A DNA stretch of 64,000 bases from JAPPOI01 sp028818055 (lineage in GTDB: Bacteria; Pseudomonadota; Alphaproteobacteria; Rhodobacterales; Rhodobacteraceae), in assembly GCA_965267405.1 (NCBI GenBank), contig OZ253954.1, positions 2,108,001 through 2,172,000 on the forward strand, written 5' to 3'. Below are positions 25,562-33,877 of this stretch, one piece after another. The notes under the pieces are model-generated. The model saw only the letters and a program-made list of their open reading frames with translations, did not search any database and was not told where the DNA came from. Numbering within the stretch: the first letter of the stretch is position 1; each line of letters starts with the position of its first letter. A program made the translations under genes and the position numbers.

Positions 25562-26647
25562 ATGACACAAAGTCTAACAGTTTGGACGGCGGTTGCAGCA
25601 CTTTCAGCTTCGGTCGCAGTCGCCGAGGAAGTGCGCGTTTACAACTGGTCGGATTACATCGACGAAGCGCTTCTGGAAAAGTTTGAAGCCGAGACCGGAA
25701 TTGATCTCGTTTATGACGTCTTTGACTCGAACGAGGTACTTGAGACCAAGATGCTGGCCGGTGGGTCGGGCTATGACGTGGTCGTTCCGTCGGGAAGCTT
25801 CCTGCAGCGGCAGATCGAGGCGGGCGCTTTCCAAGCGCTGGACTTCGGCAAGCTTTCGAATTCCGGAAACCTTTGGGATGTGATCAAGGATCGCACCGCG
25901 ACCTACGATCCCGGTAACGCATACTCGATCAACTACATGTGGGGCACTACCGGCCTCGGCGTGAACGTCGGCAAGGTTCAAGAAGCTCTGGGCGAAGATG
26001 CCCCGATCGGATCGCTGAGCCTGGTATTTGATCCGGCAAATATGGAAAAGCTTGCAGGGTGCGGTGTGCACTTCCTGGATGCCCCGACCGAGATCATTCC
26101 TGCGGCACTGGCTTACATTGGTGAAGATCCAAACAGCCACGACCCTGACGTCATCGCCAAGGCCGAGCCAATTCTGACCGCGGTGCGCCCGTACATTCAG
26201 AAGTTCCACAGCTCGGAATACATCAACGCATTGGCTAACGGCGACATCTGCGTGGCTATCGGATGGTCGGGTGACGTGCTTCAGGCGCGCGACCGTGCTT
26301 GGGAAGCGGACAATGGTGTTGAGGTAGCATACAACGCCCCATCTGAAGGCGCTTTGATGTGGTTTGACCAGATGGCCATCCCGGCTGATGCGCCAAACCC
26401 TGAAGCGGCTCACGTGTTCCTGAACTTCATCATGGATGCTCAGAACATGGCTGATGCGTCTAACTACGTTTACTACGCGAACGGCAACGTCGCTTCCCAG
26501 CCATTGCTGGAAGAAGATGTAATTGGCGATCCAGCGATCTATCCAGATGAGGCAACGTTGGAAAACCTATATACAACAACGCCTTATCCTGCTCGTGTAC
26601 AGCGTACCGTGACACGGCTTTGGACGAAGATTAAGTCAGGCACCTGA
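25562..26647 (+). CDS. potF: PotF-like polyamine-binding protein
   Basis: Periplasmic solute-binding protein of 361 residues that captures putrescine or related polyamines for the PotGHI importer. A Sec signal (about 1-21, ending SVAVAEE) is followed by the family start VRVYNWSDYID. Further matches are FDSNEVLETKML, MWGTTGLGVNV and the segment with CVAIGWSGD. First gene of the uptake operon; its transcript probably meets a partial terminator before potG, giving excess binding protein. Confidence 0.93.
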   Translation: MTQSLTVWTAVAALSASVAVAEEVRVYNWSDYIDEALLEKFEAETGIDLVYDVFDSNEVLETKMLAGGSGYDVVVPSGSFLQRQIEAGAFQALDFGKLSNSGNLWDVIKDRTATYDPGNAYSINYMWGTTGLGVNVGKVQEALGEDAPIGSLSLVFDPANMEKLAGCGVHFLDAPTEIIPAALAYIGEDPNSHDPDVIAKAEPILTAVRPYIQKFHSSEYINALANGDICVAIGWSGDVLQARDRAWEADNGVEVAYNAPSEGALMWFDQMAIPADAPNPEAAHVFLNFIMDAQNMADASNYVYYANGNVASQPLLEEDVIGDPAIYPDEATLENLYTTTPYPARVQRTVTRLWTKIKSGT

Positions 26648-26661
26648 TCTGACGCTTTGGG

Positions 26662-26691
26662 CGCCCGGGACTTCCCGGGCGTCTTTTTTTT
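26662..26691 (+). terminator. Attenuating terminator between potF and potG
   Basis: An 8-bp stem CGCCCGGG/CCCGGGCG with an ACTT loop is followed by TC and a run of eight T. It lies inside an otherwise continuous operon, directly before the potG ribosome site, so it likely limits transcription of the downstream subunits. Confidence 0.85.
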
Positions 26692-26702
26692 GGGGGGACG
26701 CA

Positions 26703-27839
26703 ATGGGAACGACCGGGCCTTCAGATGAATTTGCGCCGTGGGAAGATCCAACGGCAACCCCTCTGATCGAGATCTCAGACGTCACGAAACGGTTCGGTGA
26801 TTTTACCGCCATAGACAACGTTTCGCTTAATATTTACGCACGTGAATTCTTTGCGCTTCTTGGGCCTTCTGGCTGTGGAAAGACGACGCTGATGCGCATG
26901 TTGGCGGGCTTTGAAACGCCTACTGAGGGTCAGATTTCAATAGACGGCCAAGACATGGGCTCGGTTCCGCCGAACAAGCGAGCGGTGAACATGATGTTCC
27001 AATCATATGCGCTGTTCCCGCATCTGAGCGTTTGGGACAACATCGCCTTCGGTTTGCGCCGAGATCGGCTGGATAAAGACAAGGTGTCGTCTCGGGTCGA
27101 AGAGATGTTGAAGCTTGTGCAGCTTGAGCGATTTGCGAAGCGAAAGCCGCACCAGATCTCGGGCGGTCAGCGTCAGCGCGTGGCGCTTGCTCGGTCGCTG
27201 GCCAAGGCGCCCAAGCTTTTGCTTTTGGACGAACCTTTGGGTGCGCTCGACAAGAAGCTGCGGCAGGATACTCAGTTCGAATTGATGGACATCCAGGAAA
27301 AGACCGGGACGACTTTCGTGATCGTGACGCACGATCAGGAAGAAGCGATGACGGTCGCGAGCCGGGTGGCGGTCATGGATCATGGGCAGCTGAAACAGGT
27401 TTCGACGCCGGAAGTCATCTATGAACAACCAAACTCCGTTTACGTCGCTGATTTCATCGGCGACGTTAACCTGATCGAAGGTCGCGTCGGTTCTGCCGAT
27501 GGTCATGCCGAGTTGGAGTGGGCTGAGGGACGCCGTGCACTAATCGGACAAATGGGTTCAAACTTATCGCGTGGAGACGCAGCAACATTTGCAATCCGGC
27601 CAGAGAAGATAGCCATCTCGTCTGACGAGCCGCAGGACCGTTCGAACCGAGTGCGCGGGAAGATCCTTGATATCGGGTATTTGGGAAATCTTTCGACGTA
27701 TCACGTCGAACTGCCCGAAGGTCCGGTCATTAAGTGCGAAGTCGGCAATCGCAGCAGGGTCGAGCGGCGCGATTTCACATGGGAAGATGAAGTCTGGCTT
27801 TCATGGAGTGATACCGCCGGATTGGTCCTGCCACGATGA
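26703..27839 (+). CDS. potG: PotG-like polyamine ABC ATPase
   Basis: ATPase of 378 residues driving polyamine import. Walker A is GPSGCGKTT (about 60), the Q-loop MMFQSYALFPHLSV, the signature SGGQRQRVALARSL, and Walker B KLLLLDEPLGALD; a C-terminal TOBE-type domain (about 290-370) follows, as in PotA/PotG. It starts after a GGGGGGA ribosome site and its stop overlaps the potH start by 4 nt. Confidence 0.94.
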   Translation: MGTTGPSDEFAPWEDPTATPLIEISDVTKRFGDFTAIDNVSLNIYAREFFALLGPSGCGKTTLMRMLAGFETPTEGQISIDGQDMGSVPPNKRAVNMMFQSYALFPHLSVWDNIAFGLRRDRLDKDKVSSRVEEMLKLVQLERFAKRKPHQISGGQRQRVALARSLAKAPKLLLLDEPLGALDKKLRQDTQFELMDIQEKTGTTFVIVTHDQEEAMTVASRVAVMDHGQLKQVSTPEVIYEQPNSVYVADFIGDVNLIEGRVGSADGHAELEWAEGRRALIGQMGSNLSRGDAATFAIRPEKIAISSDEPQDRSNRVRGKILDIGYLGNLSTYHVELPEGPVIKCEVGNRSRVERRDFTWEDEVWLSWSDTAGLVLPR

Positions 27840-28717
27840 GACGCCTGCTAGTCGGCATACCCTATCTCTGGCTATTGATCCTGTTTTTGGTGCCCTTCGG
27901 CATTGTCTTCAAGATATCGCTATCTGACTACGCAGTTTCCATTCCGCCCTATACACCGAAATTGGACATAGGCGCCGGATGGGCAGCGTTCACCGAGTTT
28001 CTCGGTGCGCTGGACTTTGAGAACTTTGTCTTCCTGACGTCCGACGATCTGTACTGGAAAGCGTATGTGTCGTCGCTGCAGATTGCTCTGCTGTCCACGA
28101 TTTTCACGCTTTTGGTCGGCTTCCCAATTGCATACGGAATGGCGCGCGCGCCCGAGGTCTGGCGCCCAGCGCTTCTGATGCTGGTCATTTTACCGTTTTG
28201 GACAAGCTTTCTGATCCGTGTTTATGCATGGATCGGCATTCTTTCGACCGAAGGTTTCCTCAATCAATTCCTGCTGTGGATCGGCGTCATCGATGCTCCG
28301 TTGACGCTTTTGAACACCAAGATCGCTGTCTATATCGGGATCGTCTACACCTATCTGCCGTTTATGATCCTGCCGATCTATTCGACGCTGGAGCGAATGG
28401 ATGAAAGCTTGTTGGAAGCGGCCGAGGATCTGGGTTGTTCGCGCACTCAGGCGTTCTGGTTGGTGACACTGCCATTGGCGCGACCCGGCATCATTGCAGG
28501 GTGTTTTCTGGTCTTTATTCCAACGCTTGGCGAATTTGTTATTCCGTCACTTCTTGGTGGTTCAGAAACTTTGATGATTGGCAAAGTTCTTTGGGAAGAG
28601 TTCTTCAACAACCGTGACTGGCCGGTGGCAAGCGCTGTCGCCATCATCCTCTTGTTGATCCTGATAATCCCGATTGTTCTGTTCCAGCGGAACCAGGCCA
28701 AGGAGACCGAAGGATGA
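27836..28717 (+). CDS. potH: PotH-like polyamine ABC permease
   Basis: Inner-membrane subunit of 293 residues with six hydrophobic helices and the EAA loop (EAAEDLGCSRTQAFWLVTLPLARPG) that docks on the ATPase. The N-terminal helix lacks a cleavable signal. It overlaps potG and potI by ATGA junctions, consistent with stoichiometric synthesis of the transporter core. Confidence 0.93.
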   Translation: MRRLLVGIPYLWLLILFLVPFGIVFKISLSDYAVSIPPYTPKLDIGAGWAAFTEFLGALDFENFVFLTSDDLYWKAYVSSLQIALLSTIFTLLVGFPIAYGMARAPEVWRPALLMLVILPFWTSFLIRVYAWIGILSTEGFLNQFLLWIGVIDAPLTLLNTKIAVYIGIVYTYLPFMILPIYSTLERMDESLLEAAEDLGCSRTQAFWLVTLPLARPGIIAGCFLVFIPTLGEFVIPSLLGGSETLMIGKVLWEEFFNNRDWPVASAVAIILLLILIIPIVLFQRNQAKETEG

Positions 28718-29523
28718 ACCGCCTGTCTCCCTTTAACATCGTGTCGCTGACGTTGGGGTTTGCGTTCCTCTATATCCCCATGCTGATCCTTGTGATCTAC
28801 AGCTTCAACGCATCCAAGCTAGTGACCGTTTGGGCAGGTTTTTCAACCAAGTGGTATGGCGAGCTTCTGCAAAACGAAGCGATGATTGACGCGGCGTGGG
28901 TCACGCTTCGGGTTGCCTTCTTTTCGTCCACGATCGCGACCGTCCTAGGCACGATGGCTGCATACGTCTTGATCCGTCGCGGACCCTTCTTCGGGCGTAC
29001 GCTGTTTTCCGGGATGATTTATGCGCCGCTCGTCATGCCCGAAGTCATTACTGGCTTGTCGCTGTTGTTGCTCTTCATTGCGATCGGGTTAGACCGCGGT
29101 GTTCTGACAATTGTTTTGGCGCATACCACGTTTTCGATGTGCTTTGTCTCGGTTGTTGTGTCGTCACGGTTGGTGACTTTTGACCGATCACTTGAAGAAG
29201 CGGCGTTGGACCTTGGCGCGTCGGCGTTTGAGGCGTTTCGTCTGGTCACCCTGCCTATCATTGCACCAGCTGTGATTTCAGGATGGCTACTCGCGTTTAC
29301 GCTTTCGCTGGATGATTTGGTAATTGCTTCGTTTACGTCGGGGCCGTCCGCAACGACGCTGCCGATCAAGATCTTCTCATCGGTACGATTAGGCGTTAGC
29401 CCCGAGATCAACGCCCTTTCGACCATTATCATAGCCATTGTCACCGTCGGCGTTTTGACGGCGTCCATTGTCTCCAAACGCCAGATCTCTCGCCGGTTGA
29501 GGGAAGAGGCTCAGGCGGGGTGA
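28714..29523 (+). CDS. potI: PotI-like polyamine ABC permease
   Basis: Second permease subunit, 269 residues, six helices, with the EAA loop EAALDLGASAFEAFRLVTLP. Paired with PotH to form the membrane channel. Its TGA overlaps the ATG of the acetylpolyamine deacetylase gene (TGATG), showing that the deacetylase is part of this operon. Confidence 0.93.
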   Translation: MNRLSPFNIVSLTLGFAFLYIPMLILVIYSFNASKLVTVWAGFSTKWYGELLQNEAMIDAAWVTLRVAFFSSTIATVLGTMAAYVLIRRGPFFGRTLFSGMIYAPLVMPEVITGLSLLLLFIAIGLDRGVLTIVLAHTTFSMCFVSVVVSSRLVTFDRSLEEAALDLGASAFEAFRLVTLPIIAPAVISGWLLAFTLSLDDLVIASFTSGPSATTLPIKIFSSVRLGVSPEINALSTIIIAIVTVGVLTASIVSKRQISRRLREEAQAG

Positions 29524-30554
29524 TGCGTGTTTATGCGAGCGAGACCCACCGGGCGCACTTTCCAAAAGGCGAATTGTCGGGCGGGGTGTTTGTGCGGCCG
29601 TTTGAGTGCCCTGAACGTGTAGACATCATTCGGGCGCGGTTGGATGAACGTGGGTTTGGTGACGTTCGAGAGCCAGAAGAGGCTGATCTCGAATCCATCC
29701 GCTCAACAACCGATGCCGGTTACCTTGCTTTTCTGGAGCATGGACACGAGCAATGGCGGGCCGCTGGAAACGAAGGTGACCTGATTGCTACCAATTGGCC
29801 TGCGCGGCGCATGCAACAATCGCGACCACCTCGAGATATCGACGGGCGCGCAGGCTACTACGCCTTGGCGTCAGAGACGGCCATTTGCGAAGGCACATGG
29901 GTAGCGACCCTTGCCTCCGCTGCATGTGCTCAGGACGCGGCGAAACATGTGGCGAACGGAGCAGGTGCATCATTTGCGCTGTGCCGACCACCTGGGCATC
30001 ACGCGACGTCTGACATGTATGGTGGATACTGCTTCTTGAACAACGCCGGCCTTGCTGCCGAAACACTTCGCGCGGGCGGGGCAAGCCGAGTTGCCATCAT
30101 CGACGTAGACTTTCACCACGGAAACGGTACGCAGGATATGTTCTATTCCCGTGGTGATGTGTTCTTCGCGTCGCTGCACGGTGCGCCAGAGGACGCATTT
30201 CCGTACTTTTCGGGTTATTCAGATGAAACTGGCATTGGAACGGGTGAGGGTGCTACGGCCAACTACCCTATGCCATCGGGGACCACGTGGGAGCGGTGGA
30301 GCGACGCATTGGACGACGCACTCACCAGAGCATTAATGACTGGGGCGGATGCTTTGGTGATCTCGCTTGGCGTTGATGCTTACAAAGAAGATCCGATCAG
30401 CTTCTTCAAGCTTGAAAGTGAGGATTTCACGCGGATTGGAGAGCGGATTGGGAAGCTTCGAAAGCCGACCGTTTTCTGCATGGAAGGCGGCTATGCCGTC
30501 GATGCGATCGGCGTAAACACCGTCAATGTGCTTGAAGGGTTTTCGGCGGTTTGA
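29523..30554 (+). CDS. Histone deacetylase-fold acetylpolyamine amidohydrolase
   Basis: Zinc hydrolase of 343 residues of the class II HDAC/acetylpolyamine deacetylase group. It contains the catalytic His pair in CRPPGHHATSDMYGGYC, the zinc ligands Asp and His in IIDVDFHHGNGTQDMF, and the second Asp in SLGVDAYKEDP. Sitting last in the PotFGHI operon, it probably removes acetyl groups from imported acetyl-putrescine/spermidine so that the aminotransferase can use them. The ATG at 29523 is used instead of the GTG one codon earlier. Its last 32 bases overlap the convergent amidase gene. Confidence 0.9.
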   Translation: MRVYASETHRAHFPKGELSGGVFVRPFECPERVDIIRARLDERGFGDVREPEEADLESIRSTTDAGYLAFLEHGHEQWRAAGNEGDLIATNWPARRMQQSRPPRDIDGRAGYYALASETAICEGTWVATLASAACAQDAAKHVANGAGASFALCRPPGHHATSDMYGGYCFLNNAGLAAETLRAGGASRVAIIDVDFHHGNGTQDMFYSRGDVFFASLHGAPEDAFPYFSGYSDETGIGTGEGATANYPMPSGTTWERWSDALDDALTRALMTGADALVISLGVDAYKEDPISFFKLESEDFTRIGERIGKLRKPTVFCMEGGYAVDAIGVNTVNVLEGFSAV

Positions 30555-31926
30555 TCAAGTCCCCGGCAACTTCCTCCCATGCTTCGGCCATCGCAATAAG
30601 ATTGTGATCTGATCCCGGTTTTCCAATCAACTGTAATCCCGCGGGAAGTCCCCGCGCGTCGAAGCCAGCGGGTACCGCAATCGCAGGAAGTCCGGAAAGA
30701 CTGACAGGGACCACAACTTCCATCCAACGATGATAGGTCGGCAGGCTTACCCCGTCGATTTCGCGTGGGTATTCGGTCGTTGTTTCAAATGGCCAAACCT
30801 GGGTCGATGGAAGTGCCAAAACATCGTGCGCTTCCAGTAAGCCCTGCAGGTTTCGCGTCAGCTCGGCGCGCGTATTGCTGGCACGAAAAATGTCTTCTGC
30901 GGTGACCTTCTGACCTCGTGTAACCTCCCACTTCGCCGTCTCCTTCATTTTGGCTGCGCGTGTTGGATCCTCGAAGTCAGATCGGTGCTCCTGAAATATC
31001 AGCCATGCACGAAGTGTTTCCCAGCTTTGCCACATGGCATTCTGCGGTATCGGTGCGGGCAGTTCGGTTACTTCGGCGCCGGCTTTCGCCATGACCTTCA
31101 ATGCACGTTCCGAGATTTCGAGAATGCCGCTTTCGAATGGCAAAGAGCCGGACCAATCTGACAGCCAACCAATCTTCAGTTCATCCAAGGTTTTGATCGA
31201 TGGTTGATCGAGTGTGGGCCGAATTGGCCAGGTCGGGTGTGGGGCCGCCAAAACGTCAAGTAGAAGTCGAAGGTCTTCAGGATGCCTTGCCATCGGACCA
31301 TCTGTGGAAAGGCGGGCGAGGATCGGGTCCGAGGCTTCGGATTTCGGCACCAACCCGACCGTGGGTCGGAGCGCCCAAACACCACACCACGCGGCCGGAT
31401 TACGAAGACTGCCCATCATGTCCGACCCATCGGCAATAGTCAGCATTCCTGTAGCCAATGCTGCGGCCGCACCGCCGGATGAACCGCCGGGTGTTCGCGA
31501 ATGATCGTACGGATTCAATGTCTGGCCGTAGACCGGGTTGAAGGTGTTGGACCCAAGCCCGAATTCAGGAGTGTTGGTTTTGCCAATGATGATTGCGCCC
31601 GCTGCTCTTAGTCGCGCCGGAAGAAGGTCATCGTGCTTTGGCACGTGGTTGGCGTAAAGCGGTGAGCCCCATGTGGTTGTTATCCCACGAGTTGCGTGAA
31701 GGTCTTTGATGGCAACCGGCAGGCCGTGAAGCGGGCCCGTAGCGTCGCTGCTATCCAGACGATGGGCCTCGTCGAGCAGTTCTTTACGTTTACGTAAAGC
31801 AACAATTGCGTTAACTGTTGGATTGATAACTTCGATCACATCAAGTGTTTGTTCCATGATCTCAGACGGCTTACACGTGCCAGATTTCATGTCCGCAGCG
31901 AGTTTTGACGCTCTTTTTTCCTGCAT
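30523..31926 (-). CDS. Amidase signature family hydrolase
   Basis: A 467-residue amidase with the Ser-Ser-Lys triad: Lys74 (AIKDL), cis-Ser about 149-150 (GGSSGG) and nucleophile Ser173 (DMMGSLRNP). The family hydrolyses amides of diverse small molecules and is distinct from GatA by context (no GatB/C). It converges on the deacetylase gene with a 32-nt overlap. The substrate is unknown; an amide linked to polyamine or betaine metabolism would fit the surroundings, but this is inference. Confidence 0.88.
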   Translation of the reverse strand: MQEKRASKLAADMKSGTCKPSEIMEQTLDVIEVINPTVNAIVALRKRKELLDEAHRLDSSDATGPLHGLPVAIKDLHATRGITTTWGSPLYANHVPKHDDLLPARLRAAGAIIIGKTNTPEFGLGSNTFNPVYGQTLNPYDHSRTPGGSSGGAAAALATGMLTIADGSDMMGSLRNPAAWCGVWALRPTVGLVPKSEASDPILARLSTDGPMARHPEDLRLLLDVLAAPHPTWPIRPTLDQPSIKTLDELKIGWLSDWSGSLPFESGILEISERALKVMAKAGAEVTELPAPIPQNAMWQSWETLRAWLIFQEHRSDFEDPTRAAKMKETAKWEVTRGQKVTAEDIFRASNTRAELTRNLQGLLEAHDVLALPSTQVWPFETTTEYPREIDGVSLPTYHRWMEVVVPVSLSGLPAIAVPAGFDARGLPAGLQLIGKPGSDHNLIAMAEAWEEVAGDLIKPPKTLQAH

Positions 31927-32173
31927 GCTCGACCGTCCGTTATTTCACCAAGCTCATTCTTTTTTCACGTTAGATCAGCAATGTGGCCCTAGGCCAACGG
32001 TTTCGAACTGATGGCGTACCCAGTCTCGTTTTCCGAGAGTTTCCTGTTATTCAGGACTGGGAGCATCATGTTTGGGAACGCGAAATCTTCCGGTTTGTCG
32101 CCGGAGCTTGGAGTAGTTCGGGATGCTTGTGAACGTACTCGACCTTCGGGAGAGGTCGTATAGGTGGAATAGT

Positions 32174-32365
32174 GTGCTGGCCGTCATGGAAAGCGCGGCT
32201 AAAAATAATGAGGCGGAAGACGCCGACAGCGTGGACGAAGCGATTGGCGTCATGATCGATTATGCAGAGCGTTCGGGCATCTCGGTGCGCGAGGCGATCC
32301 AGTGGGCCGAGCAAGCTGGCGGCCCTGTCACGCTTTACCTTTATGACAACGATACCGATCCATGA
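32174..32365 (+). CDS. Small hypothetical protein
   Basis: Protein of about 63 residues, acidic, with a helical middle (SVDEAIGVMIDYAERSG) and a short hydrophobic end (GPVTLYLYDNDTDP). The GTG at 32174 is chosen because an AGGTGGA site lies just upstream; an ATG four codons later is also possible, and a longer frame from 32123 is open. I know no family. Codon use looks like the neighbours and the amino acid sequence is not low-complexity, so it is probably real. It is convergent with the DnaE2 remnant. Confidence 0.5.
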   Translation: MLAVMESAAKNNEAEDADSVDEAIGVMIDYAERSGISVREAIQWAEQAGGPVTLYLYDNDTDP

Positions 32366-32388
32366 GGTCTTAGTTTGAGTTTTGCTTG

Positions 32389-32739
32389 CTACGGCTCGAC
32401 CCGTATCAACTCATCAAGCATTGCCGAGATATCTTCGATCTGCTCAGCAATTATGTGAGTTACCCCACTTTCACGTTGTACCCGGCCCGTCACACGTAGT
32501 GCACGGCCCGCGATCACGGCCCGGCGGAACCGCTCGTACATTTTACGCCAGACGATGATATTTGAGATGCCGGTCTCGTCCTCGAGCGTAATGAAAATGA
32601 CGCCTTTCGCAGTTCCTGGCCGCTGCCGGACAAGAACCAAACCTGCCACACACACCCTGGCCCCGTTATGGGGCAGGTCCAGTTGATCATGCGGAATGCA
32701 TGCAGGTGGCTTGGGCCATTTTGGTGGCGCATAGTTCAT
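32389..32739 (-). CDS. Orphan OB-fold protein, remnant of error-prone polymerase DnaE2
   Basis: A 116-residue open frame matching only the C-terminal OB-fold end of DnaE2 (ImuC), which is about 1,000-1,100 residues in full. The signature block is VAGLVLVRQRPGTAKGVIF, then TLEDETGISNIIVW and VTGRVQRESGVTHIIAE. No polymerase domain, imuA or imuB is present upstream. The ATG at 32739 sits 2 nt below a perfect alphaproteobacterial LexA box, the normal regulator of imuA-imuB-dnaE2; a GTG at 32772 would put the box inside the gene. Either a deletion scar of the mutasome operon or a retained single-strand-DNA-binding domain. Confidence 0.75.
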   Translation of the reverse strand: MNYAPPKWPKPPACIPHDQLDLPHNGARVCVAGLVLVRQRPGTAKGVIFITLEDETGISNIIVWRKMYERFRRAVIAGRALRVTGRVQRESGVTHIIAEQIEDISAMLDELIRVEP

Positions 32740-32741
32740 GA

Positions 32742-32756
32742 GAACAAAAATAGAAC
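32742..32756 (-). promoter_or_regulatory. LexA (SOS) box
   Basis: On the minus strand this reads GTTC-TATTTTT-GTTC, an exact match to the GTTC-N7-GTTC LexA box of alphaproteobacteria. It lies immediately upstream of the DnaE2-remnant ATG and should make it DNA-damage inducible. Confidence 0.8.
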
Positions 32757-32852
32757 ATGAATATGATTTCACAAGTCCTATATGTGATCGGCGAGGGTCT
32801 GGCGCGAAAGGTCGGACGTCGTTAGAAGAAGGTGAGATTCGAAGGGGCTAAT

Positions 32853-33176
32853 ATGGCAAAGATTACGTATATCGAGTTCAATGGGACAGAACATGTTGTC
32901 GATGTGGCTAACGGGCTGACGGTGATGGAAGGCGCACGCGACAACGGCATTCCTGGAATCGAAGCGGACTGTGGTGGGGCGTGTGCTTGTTCCACATGCC
33001 ACGTTTATGTTCATCCTGATTGGGTACCCAAACTTCCTGCCATCGAGGCCATGGAAGAAGACATGCTGGACTTTGCCTTTGAACCCGACAAGGAGCGGTC
33101 GCGGCTGACCTGTCAGCTCAAAGTCTCAGACGCGCTGGACGGACTTGTTGTCCAAATGCCGGAAAAACAAATTTGA
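32853..33176 (+). CDS. [2Fe-2S] ferredoxin, adrenodoxin type
   Basis: Electron carrier of 107 residues. The cluster cysteines are spaced C-x5-C-x2-C in DCGGACACSTC (about 40-49), with the fourth in LTCQL (about 87), as in adrenodoxin/ISC ferredoxins rather than plant type. Such proteins donate electrons to cytochromes P450, oxygenases or Fe-S assembly; no partner lies adjacent. Its TGA overlaps the TTG start of the next gene by 3 nt. Confidence 0.92.
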   Translation: MAKITYIEFNGTEHVVDVANGLTVMEGARDNGIPGIEADCGGACACSTCHVYVHPDWVPKLPAIEAMEEDMLDFAFEPDKERSRLTCQLKVSDALDGLVVQMPEKQI

Positions 33177-33877
33177 GATTGTCATTTGCGATCTTCGTGG
33201 CGTTGGCTGCCTCGCCTGCCATTGCCGAAGACGTAACAAGTGCGCGGTACGAGGAACCGACCACCAGGTATGCCCACGGCGTTCTGGGCGACGCAATCGA
33301 ACACGGAACGCTTGCGCTTGAAACCGAAACAGGGCGGAGAATCCGCATTGTTTTGCCGGAGACACGTGTGTTTGAAGACACCGAGCCTCGGTTATTCGAT
33401 GTTGATGGCGATGGGGATCGGGAAGTTCTGGTCGTTGAATCTGATGCCTCGCTGGGTGCTAGACTTTCCATCTATGATGCCAGCGGACTGGTATCGGCCA
33501 ATGATTTCATCGGGCGTCCTAACCGGTGGTTGGCACCTGTTGGCATCGGTGCCGCCGATTTGGATGGAGATGGATTGGTCGAAGTCGCTTTTGTTGATCG
33601 GCCGCACTTGGCGAAGACCCTGCGCGTGTTCCGATTTCGTAAGGGCAGTCTAGAGTTAGTCGCGGAATTGCCTGGCGTAACAAACCACCGCATTGGGGAA
33701 CGGGACATCGCGGGAGGTATTCGCGATTGCGGATCCGGACCAGAGATGATTGTCGCCGACGCAAATTGGCGCAATGTCCTAGCTGTCAGCTTTGACGGAG
33801 AAGATTTTTCCGTGCAGACCCTCGCGCCCCATGAGGGACGAGGTACGTTTCAAGCTGCCGCGGAATGTCGGATTTAG
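33173..33877 (+). CDS. Secreted VCBS/FG-GAP-repeat protein
   Basis: Protein of 234 residues with a Sec signal (about 1-18, ending PAIAE) and two visible FG-GAP/VCBS-type calcium-binding loops, DVDGDGDREVLVVE (about 76-89) and DLDGDGLVEVAFVD (about 129-142). These form blades of a beta-propeller, here shorter than a complete seven-blade domain. The TTG start gives a TTGA overlap with the ferredoxin stop, supporting co-translation. The stop shares bases with the convergent gene's stop. Function is unknown; binding or sensing in the periplasm is likely. Confidence 0.8.
   Translation: MRLSFAIFVALAASPAIAEDVTSARYEEPTTRYAHGVLGDAIEHGTLALETETGRRIRIVLPETRVFEDTEPRLFDVDGDGDREVLVVESDASLGARLSIYDASGLVSANDFIGRPNRWLAPVGIGAADLDGDGLVEVAFVDRPHLAKTLRVFRFRKGSLELVAELPGVTNHRIGERDIAGGIRDCGSGPEMIVADANWRNVLAVSFDGEDFSVQTLAPHEGRGTFQAAAECRI

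Noticed and set aside
32019..32060. Nested inverted repeat CCCAGTC/GACTGGG with an inner CTCG/CGAG hairpin upstream of the small gene
   Set aside because: Short arms, long loop and no U tract; could be chance in a 247-bp gap.
32047..32253. A 68-codon minus-strand frame opposite the small hypothetical gene
   Set aside because: Low-complexity Ser/Ala-rich translation and no ribosome site; an antisense shadow.
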